Below are positions 9,136 to 19,443 of a DNA stretch of 64,000 bases, in pieces. A program made the position numbers and the translations under genes. Every line of letters begins with the position of its first letter. The stretch's first letter is position 1. This DNA is from Oleispira sp051275515 (GTDB taxonomy: Bacteria > Pseudomonadota > Gammaproteobacteria > Pseudomonadales > Oceanobacteraceae). Under the pieces are notes generated by a model, which saw only the letters and a list, made by a program, of their open reading frames with translations, was not told the DNA's origin and did not search any database. The stretch covers positions 1 to 64,000 of the forward strand of contig JBNMOT010000004.1 in NCBI GenBank assembly GCA_051275515.1. Reading direction: 5' to 3'.

Positions 9136-10638
9136 ATGATTCTCGTTCAAAGACTCATTGCACAGCCGCGTTTAATCGCCTTGCTGTCGGGATTAGTCTT
9201 TCCTTTTGCCATCGCGCCTTTTTTTATTTGGCCCATCGCAATCCTCTCTTTAGTAGGCTTACTCTTTTGCCTGTACAACTGCTCAGTAAAAGAAGCGGCT
9301 ATTCGCACGTGGCTTTTTGGTTTCGGAAAATTTTCTATTGGTGTCTCTTGGATTTATGTCAGCATGCACGATCATGGTGGCACCCCTGCGGTATTGGCCA
9401 TATTGATGGTCGGATTATTTGCCGCTTTTCTAGCAACCTTTCCTGCTCTTTTCATGGTTTTCTTTCAGCGTTTTTATAATCAAGCATATAATAAACCGAT
9501 TATTTCCATACTCGCCTTCGCTGCGTTATGGTTTACTTATGAATGGTTTCGTAGCTGGTTCCTAACCGGATTCCCTTGGCTATTTGCTGGGGATGCACAA
9601 CTGTATACTTGGCTTAATGGCTGGGCACCTATTCTAAGTGTGTATGGTCTTTCATTTTTTACAGCCCTTAGTGCTGCGGCGATTTATTTCAGCCTACGCA
9701 ATAAAAAAATTCACTACTTATTTTTTTTAATCGTATGGCCAATCGGATATTTACTGCAAGGAATAAGCTGGACAGAGGCGACCAACGAACTAAAAGTTAG
9801 TGCGGTTCAAGGAAATATTGCTTTAGAACTAAAATGGTTACCCGAACAACAGATGCCAACCCTTAACGCTTATTTAGAACAAACAAGACAACACTGGGAC
9901 AGTGATTTAGTGCTATGGCCAGAAACGGCCGTTACCGCACTAAAAGATCAATTTCAATATTATCTCAATACAATTAACCAAGAAGCAACTAACAACAAGA
10001 CTGCGTTAATTACCGGCATTCCGTTTCGTTATACTCAAGGTCCTTTCAGAGGAGAGTTTCACAATAGCATTCTAGCCATTGGGATGGGTGAAGGCTTGTA
10101 TCATAAGCAGAAACTTGTCCCTTTTGGTGAATATATCCCACTAGAAAAAATAATACGTGGACTGCTGCCATTTTTCGACCTACCGATGTCTAGTTTTAAA
10201 CAAGGAGATAAAAAGCAGAATTTATTAAAGATAGAAAAAGATGAACAGCTCTTTTTAATTGCGCCTTTTATTTGCTACGAAATTGTTTATCCGGAATTTG
10301 TTGCCGATATGGCAGAAGACTCAGACTTGCTCATAACCATTAGTAACGATGCTTGGTTTGGTGACTCTCTGGGCCCAAAACAACACATGGCCATTGCACA
10401 GATGCGTGCATTAGAGACCCAGCGTTATTTATTACGTTCAACGAATACCGGTATCACGGCACTGGTCAATCATAAAGGTGAAATTCTTAAACAGCTACCT
10501 ACGAATCAAAGAGCCACGCTTACTGCTCTAGCACAAACCAGACAAGGCTCTACGCCTTTTATGCTGTTTGGTTTATGGCCGTTGTTTTTAACATCAATAT
10601 TCATTCTTTTATTAGGACTCTACCGTAGAAAAACATAA
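9136..10638 (+). CDS. lnt: Apolipoprotein N-acyltransferase
   Basis: Inner-membrane enzyme that adds the third acyl chain to the N-terminal cysteine of lipoproteins. The N-terminal half has about six to seven membrane helices and the C-terminal half is a nitrilase-like domain. The catalytic Glu-Lys-Cys triad can be placed in VLWPETAV, KLVPFGEYIP and FICYEIVYPE. A last hydrophobic helix lies at the C-terminus. I chose the ATG at 9136, which follows AAGGG. A GTG at 9100 is inside the preceding terminator and is unlikely. The neighbouring corC matches the ybeX-lnt order. Confidence 0.95.
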   Translation: MILVQRLIAQPRLIALLSGLVFPFAIAPFFIWPIAILSLVGLLFCLYNCSVKEAAIRTWLFGFGKFSIGVSWIYVSMHDHGGTPAVLAILMVGLFAAFLATFPALFMVFFQRFYNQAYNKPIISILAFAALWFTYEWFRSWFLTGFPWLFAGDAQLYTWLNGWAPILSVYGLSFFTALSAAAIYFSLRNKKIHYLFFLIVWPIGYLLQGISWTEATNELKVSAVQGNIALELKWLPEQQMPTLNAYLEQTRQHWDSDLVLWPETAVTALKDQFQYYLNTINQEATNNKTALITGIPFRYTQGPFRGEFHNSILAIGMGEGLYHKQKLVPFGEYIPLEKIIRGLLPFFDLPMSSFKQGDKKQNLLKIEKDEQLFLIAPFICYEIVYPEFVADMAEDSDLLITISNDAWFGDSLGPKQHMAIAQMRALETQRYLLRSTNTGITALVNHKGEILKQLPTNQRATLTALAQTRQGSTPFMLFGLWPLFLTSIFILLLGLYRRKT

Positions 10639-10658
10639 TGTAATGAACGTCGCACACA

Positions 10659-10686
10659 AAAAAAGCCCAGTATCATGGGCTTTTTT
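10659..10686 (+). terminator. Bidirectional terminator between lnt and the GntR-type gene
   Basis: Stem AAAAAAGCCCA/TGGGCTTTTTT with a T run on the plus strand and an A run on the other side, so it can serve both convergent genes. Confidence 0.88.
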
Positions 10687-10707
10687 AATAGTAAATAATA
10701 ACCGACC

Positions 10708-10753
10708 ATATAATTAACCAATATAATTAACCAATATAATTAACCAATATAAT
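10708..10753. repeat. 13-bp AT-rich tandem repeat
   Basis: About 3.5 copies of AATATAATTAACC lie between the terminator and the stop codon of the GntR-type gene. It is a simple short tandem repeat in the convergent intergenic space with no evident function. Confidence 0.85.
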
Positions 10754-10757
10754 TCGA

Positions 10758-11603
10758 TCATTCAGTATCTAATAATTCAACACTTAAGGATTCTGAATCA
10801 ATAATTTTTGGACTCTTATGCATTATATCATCTAAGTTCATAATATTTTCTCCATTGTGTAAAGGCGAAGCCGTTAAATATGGCTCTTTGGGTAACGTTA
10901 ATAAATAACTTTTCAAGGGCTCAGTTATTTTTTCAATGTATTCAACATACTGTCGCACCATCTCATCAATATCTAAAACACCACTTACAATACGTATCAT
11001 CATGCCCACTAACCAATCAAGATGAACTTTGACATCAATTAACTCATAACTTTTTTCAGTTAACGCTTGACGTATCTGCCGAGAACTACTGCCTGCCACC
11101 TGCATAAAAACATTATCAGTGGATTCTAATAATGCATCCATTAACTCTACATCTAACTTTGCAAGTGCACGCTGACTGTCGCCATTTTGCATACTCTGAT
11201 ACATTTTATGTACGACACTGAAAATTTTCCCTTGTGAATTTTTCGCACTTTTTTCTGCAGACATTTTCATCACTGCCGGCATAGCATGGCTGAAAAACTC
11301 TAAACCGGATAATAAGAAATCACCCCCTAATTCAAGCTCATTAATTTGGTACAAATCACTCAAGAATCCCAAATTACCATCACGCTTGTAATCAAGGATT
11401 TTTATACCAGAGCCCTGCAGAGTATGCACAACTCTCATTCTCGTTAGAGTCCTTAACGCCATACGTAAAGAGGTCCTATCCACCCCTAGGTATTTTGCAA
11501 GATGTCGCTCTGGTGGTAATTTATCGCCGGGCACAAGCTTACCGGTATAAACTAATGCTATTAATAAATCTGTAATTTGGTCGGGCAGTATTTTTACTGA
11601 CAT
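10758..11603 (-). CDS. GntR/FadR-type transcriptional regulator
   Basis: DNA-binding repressor or activator. Residues about 5-70 form a GntR winged helix: GKLVPGDKLPPERHLAKYLG, then VDRTSLRMALRTL as the recognition helix, and VHTLQGSGIKI as the wing. The C-terminal 200 residues are helical and resemble an effector-binding domain of the FadR/FCD type, but a clear metal-ligand pattern is not evident. I chose the ATG at 11603 (MSVKIL), which puts the helix-turn-helix at the usual distance; a TTG at 11648 gives 15 more residues. An 18-bp palindrome lies upstream. The ligand is unknown. Confidence 0.85.
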   Translation of the reverse strand: MSVKILPDQITDLLIALVYTGKLVPGDKLPPERHLAKYLGVDRTSLRMALRTLTRMRVVHTLQGSGIKILDYKRDGNLGFLSDLYQINELELGGDFLLSGLEFFSHAMPAVMKMSAEKSAKNSQGKIFSVVHKMYQSMQNGDSQRALAKLDVELMDALLESTDNVFMQVAGSSSRQIRQALTEKSYELIDVKVHLDWLVGMMIRIVSGVLDIDEMVRQYVEYIEKITEPLKSYLLTLPKEPYLTASPLHNGENIMNLDDIMHKSPKIIDSESLSVELLDTE

Positions 11604-11664
11604 TTGTTTATTATCACAACCATCAAAGTAAGTATTCTGTAAATGCAACTACTATAGCACTCGC

Positions 11665-11682
11665 TGTAGTAAGAATTCTACA
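11665..11682. promoter_or_regulatory. Palindrome upstream of the GntR-type gene, possible operator
   Basis: TGTAG and CTACA are separated by 8 nt whose centre is GAATTC-like, giving an 18-bp dyad about 60 bp upstream of the GntR-type start. Autoregulation through such a dyad is common in the family. No second copy was noticed elsewhere. Confidence 0.3.
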
Positions 11683-11786
11683 AATGATTCGGATTAACCA
11701 ATCTTATTTAATATTCGACAATAATTATGTGTTCACATTTTTCAAAAATAGATTAATGTAAAAATAAGCAATGAAAGACAGGCAAT

Positions 11787-12770
11787 TTAACCGCCTGTAT
11801 GTGACATGAACCTTAGGATTTGAACTTCTTCAGCAAGGTCAAAATTGTGTTTTTCAGGTTTTAAGTGTAATGCAGAAATTAATGCCTTTTTTATCTCGTC
11901 ATCAGAACAGCCATTGCGAATAATGGTACGTAAGTCCTGACTATTCTCATTTCCTAAACATAATAATAAACATCCAACCGCCGTAATTCTTACTCGATTA
12001 CAGTCACTGCAAAAATTATTAGTATGAGGAGAAATAAAACCAATTCTACTGGTATAACCCTCAATTGCTGAATAAACCGCAGGGCCACCTGTTTTATAAC
12101 TTGATGATTTTAAAGAATATTTTTCTTCTATTTTACTTTTTATATCAGCACTGGATAAAAAAGTGACGCTGCGATCATATCCCACTTCACCTAATGGCAT
12201 CTCTTCGATAAAAGAAATATCTAAATCATGTTCTAAGGCGAAATCAGTGAGTGGCACAATTTCATCTTCATTCATGCCACGCATAATCACTGCATTTAGT
12301 TTGATACTATCGAAGGGGTATTTTTTTGCTTCAGTGATGCCATCAAGCACCGCGTGTAATCGATCACGACGAGTAAGCTTATGAAATCGTTCAGCTTTTA
12401 GAGTATCCAAACTAATATTCAAGCGCGATAAGCCCGCTTCGAATAAAGGTTGGGCATACTGAGCTAACAAAGTACCGTTAGTCGTCATAACGACCTCTTC
12501 GATACCTTCAATCGCTTTAATACTCGCAACCAGCTCAGGCAACTTTTTACGCATTAACGGCTCACCACCGGTTAAACGAATTTTTGTCACACCCAACTGA
12601 GCAAAACTGGTGGCCACGCGAGTGATTTCCTCAAACGATAAAATATCTTGGCGAGGTAAAAATTCAACATCTTCACTCATGCAGTAACTGCAACGTAAAT
12701 CGCAGCGATCAGTGACGGATATACGGACATACTCGATGGTGCGCCCAAAAGGGTCTATTAACTGTTTCAT
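11787..12770 (-). CDS. moaA: GTP 3',8-cyclase MoaA
   Basis: Radical-SAM enzyme that starts molybdopterin synthesis by rearranging GTP. The N-terminal cluster motif CDLRCSYC (C-x3-C-x2-C, Cys23/27/30) binds the SAM cluster. The C-terminal motif CSDCNRVRITAVGCLLLC (C-x2-C-x13-C) binds the second 4Fe-4S cluster. GEPLMR near residue 70 is the SAM contact. The protein ends in the Gly-Gly pair needed for activity. 327 aa is normal. No other moa genes adjoin it, so the rest of the pathway is elsewhere. Confidence 0.95.
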   Translation of the reverse strand: MKQLIDPFGRTIEYVRISVTDRCDLRCSYCMSEDVEFLPRQDILSFEEITRVATSFAQLGVTKIRLTGGEPLMRKKLPELVASIKAIEGIEEVVMTTNGTLLAQYAQPLFEAGLSRLNISLDTLKAERFHKLTRRDRLHAVLDGITEAKKYPFDSIKLNAVIMRGMNEDEIVPLTDFALEHDLDISFIEEMPLGEVGYDRSVTFLSSADIKSKIEEKYSLKSSSYKTGGPAVYSAIEGYTSRIGFISPHTNNFCSDCNRVRITAVGCLLLCLGNENSQDLRTIIRNGCSDDEIKKALISALHLKPEKHNFDLAEEVQILRFMSHTGG

Positions 12771-12924
12771 CTTTATATTCTATGGCAGCGTAACGCGAGT
12801 AGCCAGCGCATCTAACCACAGAATTAAAAATTGTTTATTAATACTGATTATTAGCCCCTATCTAATGGCAATTCGATCCGCCAATAAAGCAAGGTAAACC
12901 CTTGAATATATTAGATTTTAGTAC

Positions 12925-14733
12925 TTATTTCTCATTAAATAAACAGGCAGAAACTAAAGATGTGCGCGTTAACGGCTTATCTAATATACGAACACTCGCA
13001 CACATATCTGGCTCAATTTGTTGCCCAACCCAGTTCACTAAAATAAAACGAGCATTATCTGGATTGGTTAACATGAAAATGTAATTACGCGCGTCACGAT
13101 TTAATGCACCATCAACTAAAATAAATGAATAGCCCTCAACGGACGATAAAGTTTGGTCAATACTCGCAATAATATCAACATTTTCCGCCCCCAGCTCGTT
13201 AATGAACCACTGCTTAAATAAAACAGAATCCGTATAAACACAGAACCTGCCACCTAATGGAATCGGCATGGGTTGAATAAAGGAATGACTCAACGCTCTC
13301 GTTTTCACAAAAAAATCAAAGGTAGAACCTTTTTCATCAGAATGGAGTAACGACAATTCTCCCTGCAGCATATTACAAATTTGTCGAGAAATAGGCAGGC
13401 CAAGGCCTGTGCCACCGTGTTCACGGGCATAAGAATTATCAACTTGCTGAAAGGTCTCAAAAATACGCTTACTCGCAATATCAGGAATCCCAATTCCAGT
13501 ATCGCTGACCTCGCCTTGCAGGCACCCATTGCGCCAACCAATTACGACACGGATACCACCTGCATGAGTAAATTTAATCGCGTTACCGATAAGGTTGATC
13601 AGTACTTTTCTGAAATTTACAGGATCCACATCAATCTCCGCAGGTACGGAATGACTAAAAGTTAACACTAAATCTAAACGTTTTTCAGCGATGTCAGTGG
13701 TAAATAAAGCAACGATGCCCTGAAAAAATCCTTCGGTCTCTACCGCTTCTCTCTGCACCTTTAAGCCACCCGCTTCAATGGCAGCAACATCTAAAATCTG
13801 ATTCACCGTATCCAGCAGCACCTGTGCACTCATGTTGCACAATCCAACATATTTTTCCTGTTTTTCGGTGATACAGGTATCCATTAATAATTTGTTCATC
13901 CCTAAAATACCACTGATCGGCGTTCTCAACTCATGACTCATATTCGATAAAAACTGCCCCTTTATCTCATTAGCCACATTCGCATTATGCGTCACTTGCT
14001 TAAGCTCTGCCTCCAAGATCAACGCCTGATCGACATCCGACTGAAGTTGTGTGTTCAGTTTCACTAATGCTTCGTTCATCTCACCATACATACTGCGGTA
14101 GGCCAGAATTAAAGGAATGGCGATGGCAAGCAATACAATACTCATACCGATAACGTATAAAACAGCATGCTGTAGTGAATTTTCAATAACCGTAATGTCC
14201 ATGTCTGCAGCAGCAACATAAGGAAAGCCTTCGGGTGAGAGCATTGGTATCAGAATTGTTCTAAATAATCCCCAAGAATCCCCCGCTGTCACATAGATAG
14301 GCTCTTTCGCGGTCATTGCCTCAAAATACTCAGGTGCGCCTTCCGGGTAATCCGTCCAGTAGGTGACAACTTTATTATTTTTAATATCGTCTTGGGTATA
14401 GTTACAAGAAGTGAAATAAATCTTACCTTCGACCATCACATAGCTATAAAGATAGGTTAAATCACCACTACCAGCGTGGAGACTCATTAATTCTAAATTG
14501 TGCTGGTCTTGCTCATCAGAAATGGCGTTGGCTGAGTGAGCAAGATCATGAAAGTCTGCCGGTAATATTGCGGAAATATTGCTGGCAGCGGCCAATAATC
14601 GTTGATCGATATCGTTTAAAAAACGATCTCGCTCTTCGATATAGCTAATAGAAGCAATTAAAAACACACCCAAAATATAAACAAAAATGGCCCCAGAAAA
14701 GCGCGTTACTCTAGACTTCACATTTAATCCCAT
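12925..14733 (-). CDS. Membrane sensor histidine kinase with a degenerate receiver domain
   Basis: Two-component sensor of about 602 aa. One membrane helix lies near the N-terminus and another near residue 195, with a roughly 150-residue periplasmic sensor domain between them. The HisKA box is FLSNMSHELRTPISG and the HATPase region has NLIGNAIKFTHAGG, DTGIGIP and GGTGLGLPIS. The last 120 residues fold like a receiver (SFILVDGAL and ILDKPLTRTSL keep an Asp and a Lys), but the usual N-terminal acidic pair is missing (FCVYTDS). Phosphotransfer there is doubtful. I chose the ATG at 14733; a TTG at 14751 is possible. No response-regulator gene is adjacent, so the signal is unknown. Confidence 0.88.
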   Translation of the reverse strand: MGLNVKSRVTRFSGAIFVYILGVFLIASISYIEERDRFLNDIDQRLLAAASNISAILPADFHDLAHSANAISDEQDQHNLELMSLHAGSGDLTYLYSYVMVEGKIYFTSCNYTQDDIKNNKVVTYWTDYPEGAPEYFEAMTAKEPIYVTAGDSWGLFRTILIPMLSPEGFPYVAAADMDITVIENSLQHAVLYVIGMSIVLLAIAIPLILAYRSMYGEMNEALVKLNTQLQSDVDQALILEAELKQVTHNANVANEIKGQFLSNMSHELRTPISGILGMNKLLMDTCITEKQEKYVGLCNMSAQVLLDTVNQILDVAAIEAGGLKVQREAVETEGFFQGIVALFTTDIAEKRLDLVLTFSHSVPAEIDVDPVNFRKVLINLIGNAIKFTHAGGIRVVIGWRNGCLQGEVSDTGIGIPDIASKRIFETFQQVDNSYAREHGGTGLGLPISRQICNMLQGELSLLHSDEKGSTFDFFVKTRALSHSFIQPMPIPLGGRFCVYTDSVLFKQWFINELGAENVDIIASIDQTLSSVEGYSFILVDGALNRDARNYIFMLTNPDNARFILVNWVGQQIEPDMCASVRILDKPLTRTSLVSACLFNEK

Positions 14734-15020
14734 CTTATTATGAACACACAATAATCAGCAAATGTTCACTAACATCGATTCGTATCTAGTGCTAACCATA
14801 GACCCATTATAAAAAATAGTTTTAATAATAAGCCCTTATTCATTTCCCACTCCTCCCTTAAAAACTAGAATTGTTATTCACACATATTATTTACCTTTCC
14901 CATCAATCCCTACTCACTAGCCCTATTCCAATATCCTCTCCAATGACAACGCTACCCGCAGCCTTCTGCTTAGGGTAAACTGACCCTCTTATTCGAACCT
15001 TGATTTACAAGATTATTACT

Positions 15021-17678
15021 ATGTCTCAGTCGTCTCATACCCCTACCCCCATGTTAGAAAGCTATCAGCCAAAGAAATTTGAAGGCAAGCTGCAACAACA
15101 CTGGGAGCAAAATACAGTTTTCAAAGCGGTCCATGATGCCAGCAAAGAGAAATTCTATTGCTTATCCATGTTCCCTTACCCAAGTGGACGACTGCACATG
15201 GGTCACGTACGTAACTATACGATTGGTGATGTAGTGTCTCGTTACCAGCGTATGCAAGGCAAAAATGTGATGCAGCCAATGGGTTGGGATGCGTTTGGTC
15301 TGCCGGCAGAAAATGCGGCGATTAAGCACAAAACGGCTCCTGCAAAATGGACTAAAGAAAACGTCGCCTACATGAAGACCCAGCTTAAGAGCTTGGGCTT
15401 TGGTTATGACTGGGACCGTGAATTTGCCACCTGTGACCCTGAGTACTATCGCTGGGAACAGTGGTTCTTTACCCAGTTAGTCGAAAAAGACATGGCGTAT
15501 AAGAAAGTCTCTGCGGTTAACTGGTGCCCGAACGACCAAACGGTATTGGCCAACGAACAAGTGATCGATGGTTGCTGCTGGCGCTGTGATAGCCCAGTAA
15601 TAAAGAAAGAAATTCCACAATGGTTCATTCGCATCACCGCCTATGCAGAAGAACTATTGAACGATCTAGACCAGCTAGATGAATGGCCTGAGCAAGTTAA
15701 AGCCATGCAAAAAAACTGGATCGGTCGCTCTGAAGGCGTAGAAATGCGTTTTGCATTGAAAGATTCCCGCGAAGAACTAGAAATCTATACGACTCGCCCC
15801 GATACCTTGATGGGGGTTACTTATGTGGCGGTTGCCGCAGGTCACCCATTGGCCTCACAAGCGGCTCTAGCGAATGGCGGCAATACTGAGATTAAAGCCT
15901 TCATCGAAGAGTGCAAAAAATCCAGCACCGCAGAAGCCGATGTTGCGACGATCGAGAAAAAAGGTGTCGATACCGGCATTAAGGCCATTCACCCAGTGAC
16001 CGGTGATGAAGTCCCTGTTTGGATCGCCAACTTCGTCTTAATGGATTATGGCACAGGCGCGGTTATGGCCGTTCCCGCACACGACCAACGTGACTGGGAA
16101 TTTGCGACTAAGTACGACCTAGCCATCCAGCAAGTTATCGCACCTAAGCCTACCAAGGCCAAAGGTAAAGAGAAGGGCGAAACTGAAAGCGAGACTATCG
16201 ATTTATCAGAAGGCGCGTATACCGAGAAAGGTATTTTGGTTAACTCGGGTGAATTCAACGGTTTGCCCACCAACAAAGCCTTTAAAACCATCGCTCATTG
16301 GTTAACAACCAACGGCAAGGGCGAAATCAAGGTTAACTACCGTCTGCGTGACTGGGGCGTCAGCCGTCAACGCTATTGGGGCAGCCCAATTCCAATGGTT
16401 CAAAAGCAAGACGGTACTTCCGTCACCACTCCTGTCGATATGCTTCCGGTTATATTACCGACCGACGTGGTAATGGATGGCATTAACTCGCCAATCAAGA
16501 ACAACCCAGAATTCTCCAACATCGAAATCGATGGCGAACTGGCGTTCCGTGAAACGGATACCTTCGATACTTTTATGGAATCGTCTTGGTATTACGCCCG
16601 TTACTGCTCACCGCAAAGCCACGACAAAATGCTTGAACCAGAAGAAGCGAATTATTGGCTGCCTGTAGATCAATATATTGGGGGTATCGAACACGCGATT
16701 TTGCATCTTTTATACGCGCGTTTCTTCCACAAGCTATTACGTGATGCGGGCCTAGTTGAAAGTGATGAGCCGTTCAAGAGCCTATTGTGCCAAGGCATGG
16801 TACTAGCCGATGCGTATTTCTATACCACTGAAAATGGCGCTAAAGAATGGGTTAACCCAACTGACGTGACCACTGAACGTGATGAGAAAGGCAAAGTAAC
16901 CCGCATTACTGAGACGGCGACCGGCCGAGAGCTGCAGTTCTCTGGCATGAGCAAGATGTCGAAGTCAAAAAATAACGGCGTTGACCCTCAAGCCGCTATC
17001 GATCTTTATGGCGCTGATACTGTTCGTTTATATACTATGTTCGCAGCGCCACCCGAACAAACCCTTGAATGGTCAGATGCGGGTGTACAGGGTGCGAAGA
17101 AATTCCTTGAGCGTCTATGGCGCTTAAGCTTCGAACTGACCTCGGGTGAAACTGAGACCTTGAATCTAGACACGCTAGATAAAGACCAGAAAGCGGCGCG
17201 TCGTAAAATTCATGAAACCATCGCCAAAGTCACCATCGATATGGGGCAACGTCAAACTTATAACACGGCGATTGCGGCCATTATGGAGTTGTTGAATACG
17301 CTGAACAAGCTCGACAAAAACAACGGACAAAGCCGTGCGGTCGGCCGTGAAGGGGTAGAAGCGATTATTTTAATGCTTGCGCCTATCACACCGCACATCA
17401 CCCACGAATTATGGATCGCTTTTGGTCATACCGATTCCGTACTGGACGTCCATTGGCCCGTCGTTGACGAAGCAGCACTTGTCAAAGACAGCATCGAAAT
17501 GGTGGTGCAGGTAAACGGTAAGGTTCGCGCCAAACTAGAACTGCCTGCTAACGTCAGTAAAGAAGAAGCAGAAGCCATCGCTCGCGCCAATGAAGCGGTT
17601 ATTAAGTTTATCGGTGAAAGCACTATCCGCAAGGTGATTGTAATACCGGGCAAGCTTGTGAACATAGTTGCGAACTAG
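15021..17678 (+). CDS. leuS: Leucyl-tRNA synthetase
   Basis: Class Ia synthetase that charges tRNA-Leu. The HIGH-like motif is in PYPSGRLHMGHVRNYTIGD and the KMSKS loop is in MSKMSKSKNNGVDP. The CP1 editing domain contains TTRPDTLMGVTY. The product is 885 aa with the ATG at 15021, about 25 residues longer than the E. coli enzyme, because of a charged insert (KPTKAKGKEKGETESE) in the editing-domain region. It heads leuS-lptE-holA, the standard order. The preceding 290 bp are pyrimidine-rich with no gene. Confidence 0.97.
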   Translation: MSQSSHTPTPMLESYQPKKFEGKLQQHWEQNTVFKAVHDASKEKFYCLSMFPYPSGRLHMGHVRNYTIGDVVSRYQRMQGKNVMQPMGWDAFGLPAENAAIKHKTAPAKWTKENVAYMKTQLKSLGFGYDWDREFATCDPEYYRWEQWFFTQLVEKDMAYKKVSAVNWCPNDQTVLANEQVIDGCCWRCDSPVIKKEIPQWFIRITAYAEELLNDLDQLDEWPEQVKAMQKNWIGRSEGVEMRFALKDSREELEIYTTRPDTLMGVTYVAVAAGHPLASQAALANGGNTEIKAFIEECKKSSTAEADVATIEKKGVDTGIKAIHPVTGDEVPVWIANFVLMDYGTGAVMAVPAHDQRDWEFATKYDLAIQQVIAPKPTKAKGKEKGETESETIDLSEGAYTEKGILVNSGEFNGLPTNKAFKTIAHWLTTNGKGEIKVNYRLRDWGVSRQRYWGSPIPMVQKQDGTSVTTPVDMLPVILPTDVVMDGINSPIKNNPEFSNIEIDGELAFRETDTFDTFMESSWYYARYCSPQSHDKMLEPEEANYWLPVDQYIGGIEHAILHLLYARFFHKLLRDAGLVESDEPFKSLLCQGMVLADAYFYTTENGAKEWVNPTDVTTERDEKGKVTRITETATGRELQFSGMSKMSKSKNNGVDPQAAIDLYGADTVRLYTMFAAPPEQTLEWSDAGVQGAKKFLERLWRLSFELTSGETETLNLDTLDKDQKAARRKIHETIAKVTIDMGQRQTYNTAIAAIMELLNTLNKLDKNNGQSRAVGREGVEAIILMLAPITPHITHELWIAFGHTDSVLDVHWPVVDEAALVKDSIEMVVQVNGKVRAKLELPANVSKEEAEAIARANEAVIKFIGESTIRKVIVIPGKLVNIVAN

Positions 17679-17737
17679 ATAGTTGATAATGAGATTATTG
17701 CTCGCGAAAGACGGACAATATAAGAGTATTGAATAGT

Positions 17738-18217
17738 ATGAAACAGCTTCTGATCGCCCTAGTCATATTAACCACCACCGCCTGCGGTTGGCATTTGCGC
17801 GGCATCACTAAATTGCCCTCCAGTGTTCAAGTTATGACACTAGAAAGCCAAGCGAGTAATCGCTTTACGCAACGGCTAAAACAGCAGTTAACGTTTAATG
17901 GCGTTGTTTTCCCCAGTGATGCCAGCGCTAATGTTCGTTTAATGATCGCACCGATTATTATTAAGCGATTAACGCTATCGGTTAATAGTCTAGGGCAGGC
18001 TGCTGAATACGAATTGAATGCCGAACTTAAAGTACGTTTAATTCAGCTTGAAGAAGGCACCGACACTGAATGGAATATCAGTGGTCGTCGCATCTTCAGC
18101 AATGAGATTAATAGTGTTATTGCAACTCGAAGTGAAGAAAAGACCCAACGCCAAGAGCTGGAAAATGATTTGATGCGTCAGTTAATGAATCGCCTTAAAA
18201 AAGCAACGCTAAAATAG
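17738..18217 (+). CDS. lptE: LPS-assembly lipoprotein LptE
   Basis: Outer-membrane lipoprotein that plugs the LptD barrel and helps place LPS on the cell surface. The N-terminus MKQLLIALVILTTTACGWHL is a lipoprotein signal with lipobox TTAC and a mature Cys followed by the family's GWHLRG motif. 159 aa is normal. I chose the ATG at 17738 over one three codons upstream because it gives the usual charged signal start. It lies between leuS and holA as expected. Confidence 0.93.
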   Translation: MKQLLIALVILTTTACGWHLRGITKLPSSVQVMTLESQASNRFTQRLKQQLTFNGVVFPSDASANVRLMIAPIIIKRLTLSVNSLGQAAEYELNAELKVRLIQLEEGTDTEWNISGRRIFSNEINSVIATRSEEKTQRQELENDLMRQLMNRLKKATLK

Positions 18218-18254
18218 CCTGTTAATTACAGCAATAGCCAAATAGGAATCTTAG

Positions 18255-19259
18255 ATGAAATTAAAAACGGAACAGCTAGGCGCACATTTACAAAAGCAAC
18301 TAGCCCCTTTTTACATCATCTCAGGTGACGAACCGCTACTTGTTCAAGAAACGTGTGATCAAATCCGCATAGCCACTAACAAATACGGCATAGAAGAACG
18401 TGAGCTTTTGCATGCAGAAGCCGGATTTGATTGGTCAGACCTGCGGGATCAAGTTAATGCGATGTCGCTCTTCGCCAGTCGCCGCTTAATCGAAGTACGC
18501 ATTCCCAATGGTAAGCCCAGTGATAAAGGCAAAGCCTTATTAGACGTCACCGCCAATCCAAATCCAGACAATGTCGTCTTAATTGTGACACCGCGCTTAG
18601 ATGCCGCCACGCAAAAAACAAAATGGTTCAAAGCGCTGGAAGCGGCGGGTGTCTTTATTGCGATATGGCCCATCGACAGAAATCAATTGCCTGGCTGGCT
18701 GCAGCGACGCATCCAAGCAGCTGGCATGAGCGCTAGCCAAGATGCTGTTGCACTCTTTGCGCAACGTATAGAAGGCAACTTACTGGCGGGCGTTCAAGAA
18801 ATTGAAAAGATGCGTATGATGGGTACTCAACAAATCAGTATCGAACTAATCGAAGAAGCCACCGCTGATAGCGCACGCTATGATTCCTTCACATTCGCAG
18901 ACAGTTGTCTTTTAGGCAATGTGGGTGACGCGATGCGAATATTAAGCCATCTAAAAGCTGAAGGTCATGAAGCCATCATGATATTAGGGGCAATTGTTCG
19001 AAAGATTCGTCAATTGATAAGCTTACAAACTTATGGCCCTAAACGCTTAACAGAAGGGTTTAAATCACAAAACATTTGGCCCAAACAGCAGCCTCCTTTT
19101 AAGTCTGCGTTATCCCGCTTAAAACAAGCAGATCTGTTTGAATGCCTGCAAACTGCCGAACAGACCGATCGCGCCATTAAGGGCGATGGTAACGATCCGT
19201 GGCTTTTGTTAAGTCGTTTAACTGAACTGTTAACAGGTGTAAGAATGCTTGCTAGTTAA
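18255..19259 (+). CDS. holA: DNA polymerase III delta subunit
   Basis: Clamp-loader subunit that opens the beta sliding clamp. The 334-aa protein has the family opening (APFYIISGDEPLLVQETCDQIR), a Walker-like but non-hydrolytic N-terminal domain, and a C-terminal helical collar ending ALSRLKQADLFECLQTAEQTDRAIKG-type sequence. It follows lptE. The usual next gene nadD is absent here and an unknown gene follows instead. Confidence 0.93.
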   Translation: MKLKTEQLGAHLQKQLAPFYIISGDEPLLVQETCDQIRIATNKYGIEERELLHAEAGFDWSDLRDQVNAMSLFASRRLIEVRIPNGKPSDKGKALLDVTANPNPDNVVLIVTPRLDAATQKTKWFKALEAAGVFIAIWPIDRNQLPGWLQRRIQAAGMSASQDAVALFAQRIEGNLLAGVQEIEKMRMMGTQQISIELIEEATADSARYDSFTFADSCLLGNVGDAMRILSHLKAEGHEAIMILGAIVRKIRQLISLQTYGPKRLTEGFKSQNIWPKQQPPFKSALSRLKQADLFECLQTAEQTDRAIKGDGNDPWLLLSRLTELLTGVRMLAS

Positions 19260-19443
19260 CAGTGTAAACGCTAGCTTTATCACAGTATTTTACAAAAAAA
19301 TGAATAACAATAGCAACATGCAGATGATATTACTTGCTTTCAAAAGCGATGATACTGACAAATGAAGTTTATATTGAGTGCTAGCCTTTAGTAATTGATT
19401 TTCTGTAATACTGAGTAACAAAAATCGATTTAGAGGTGCGTTT

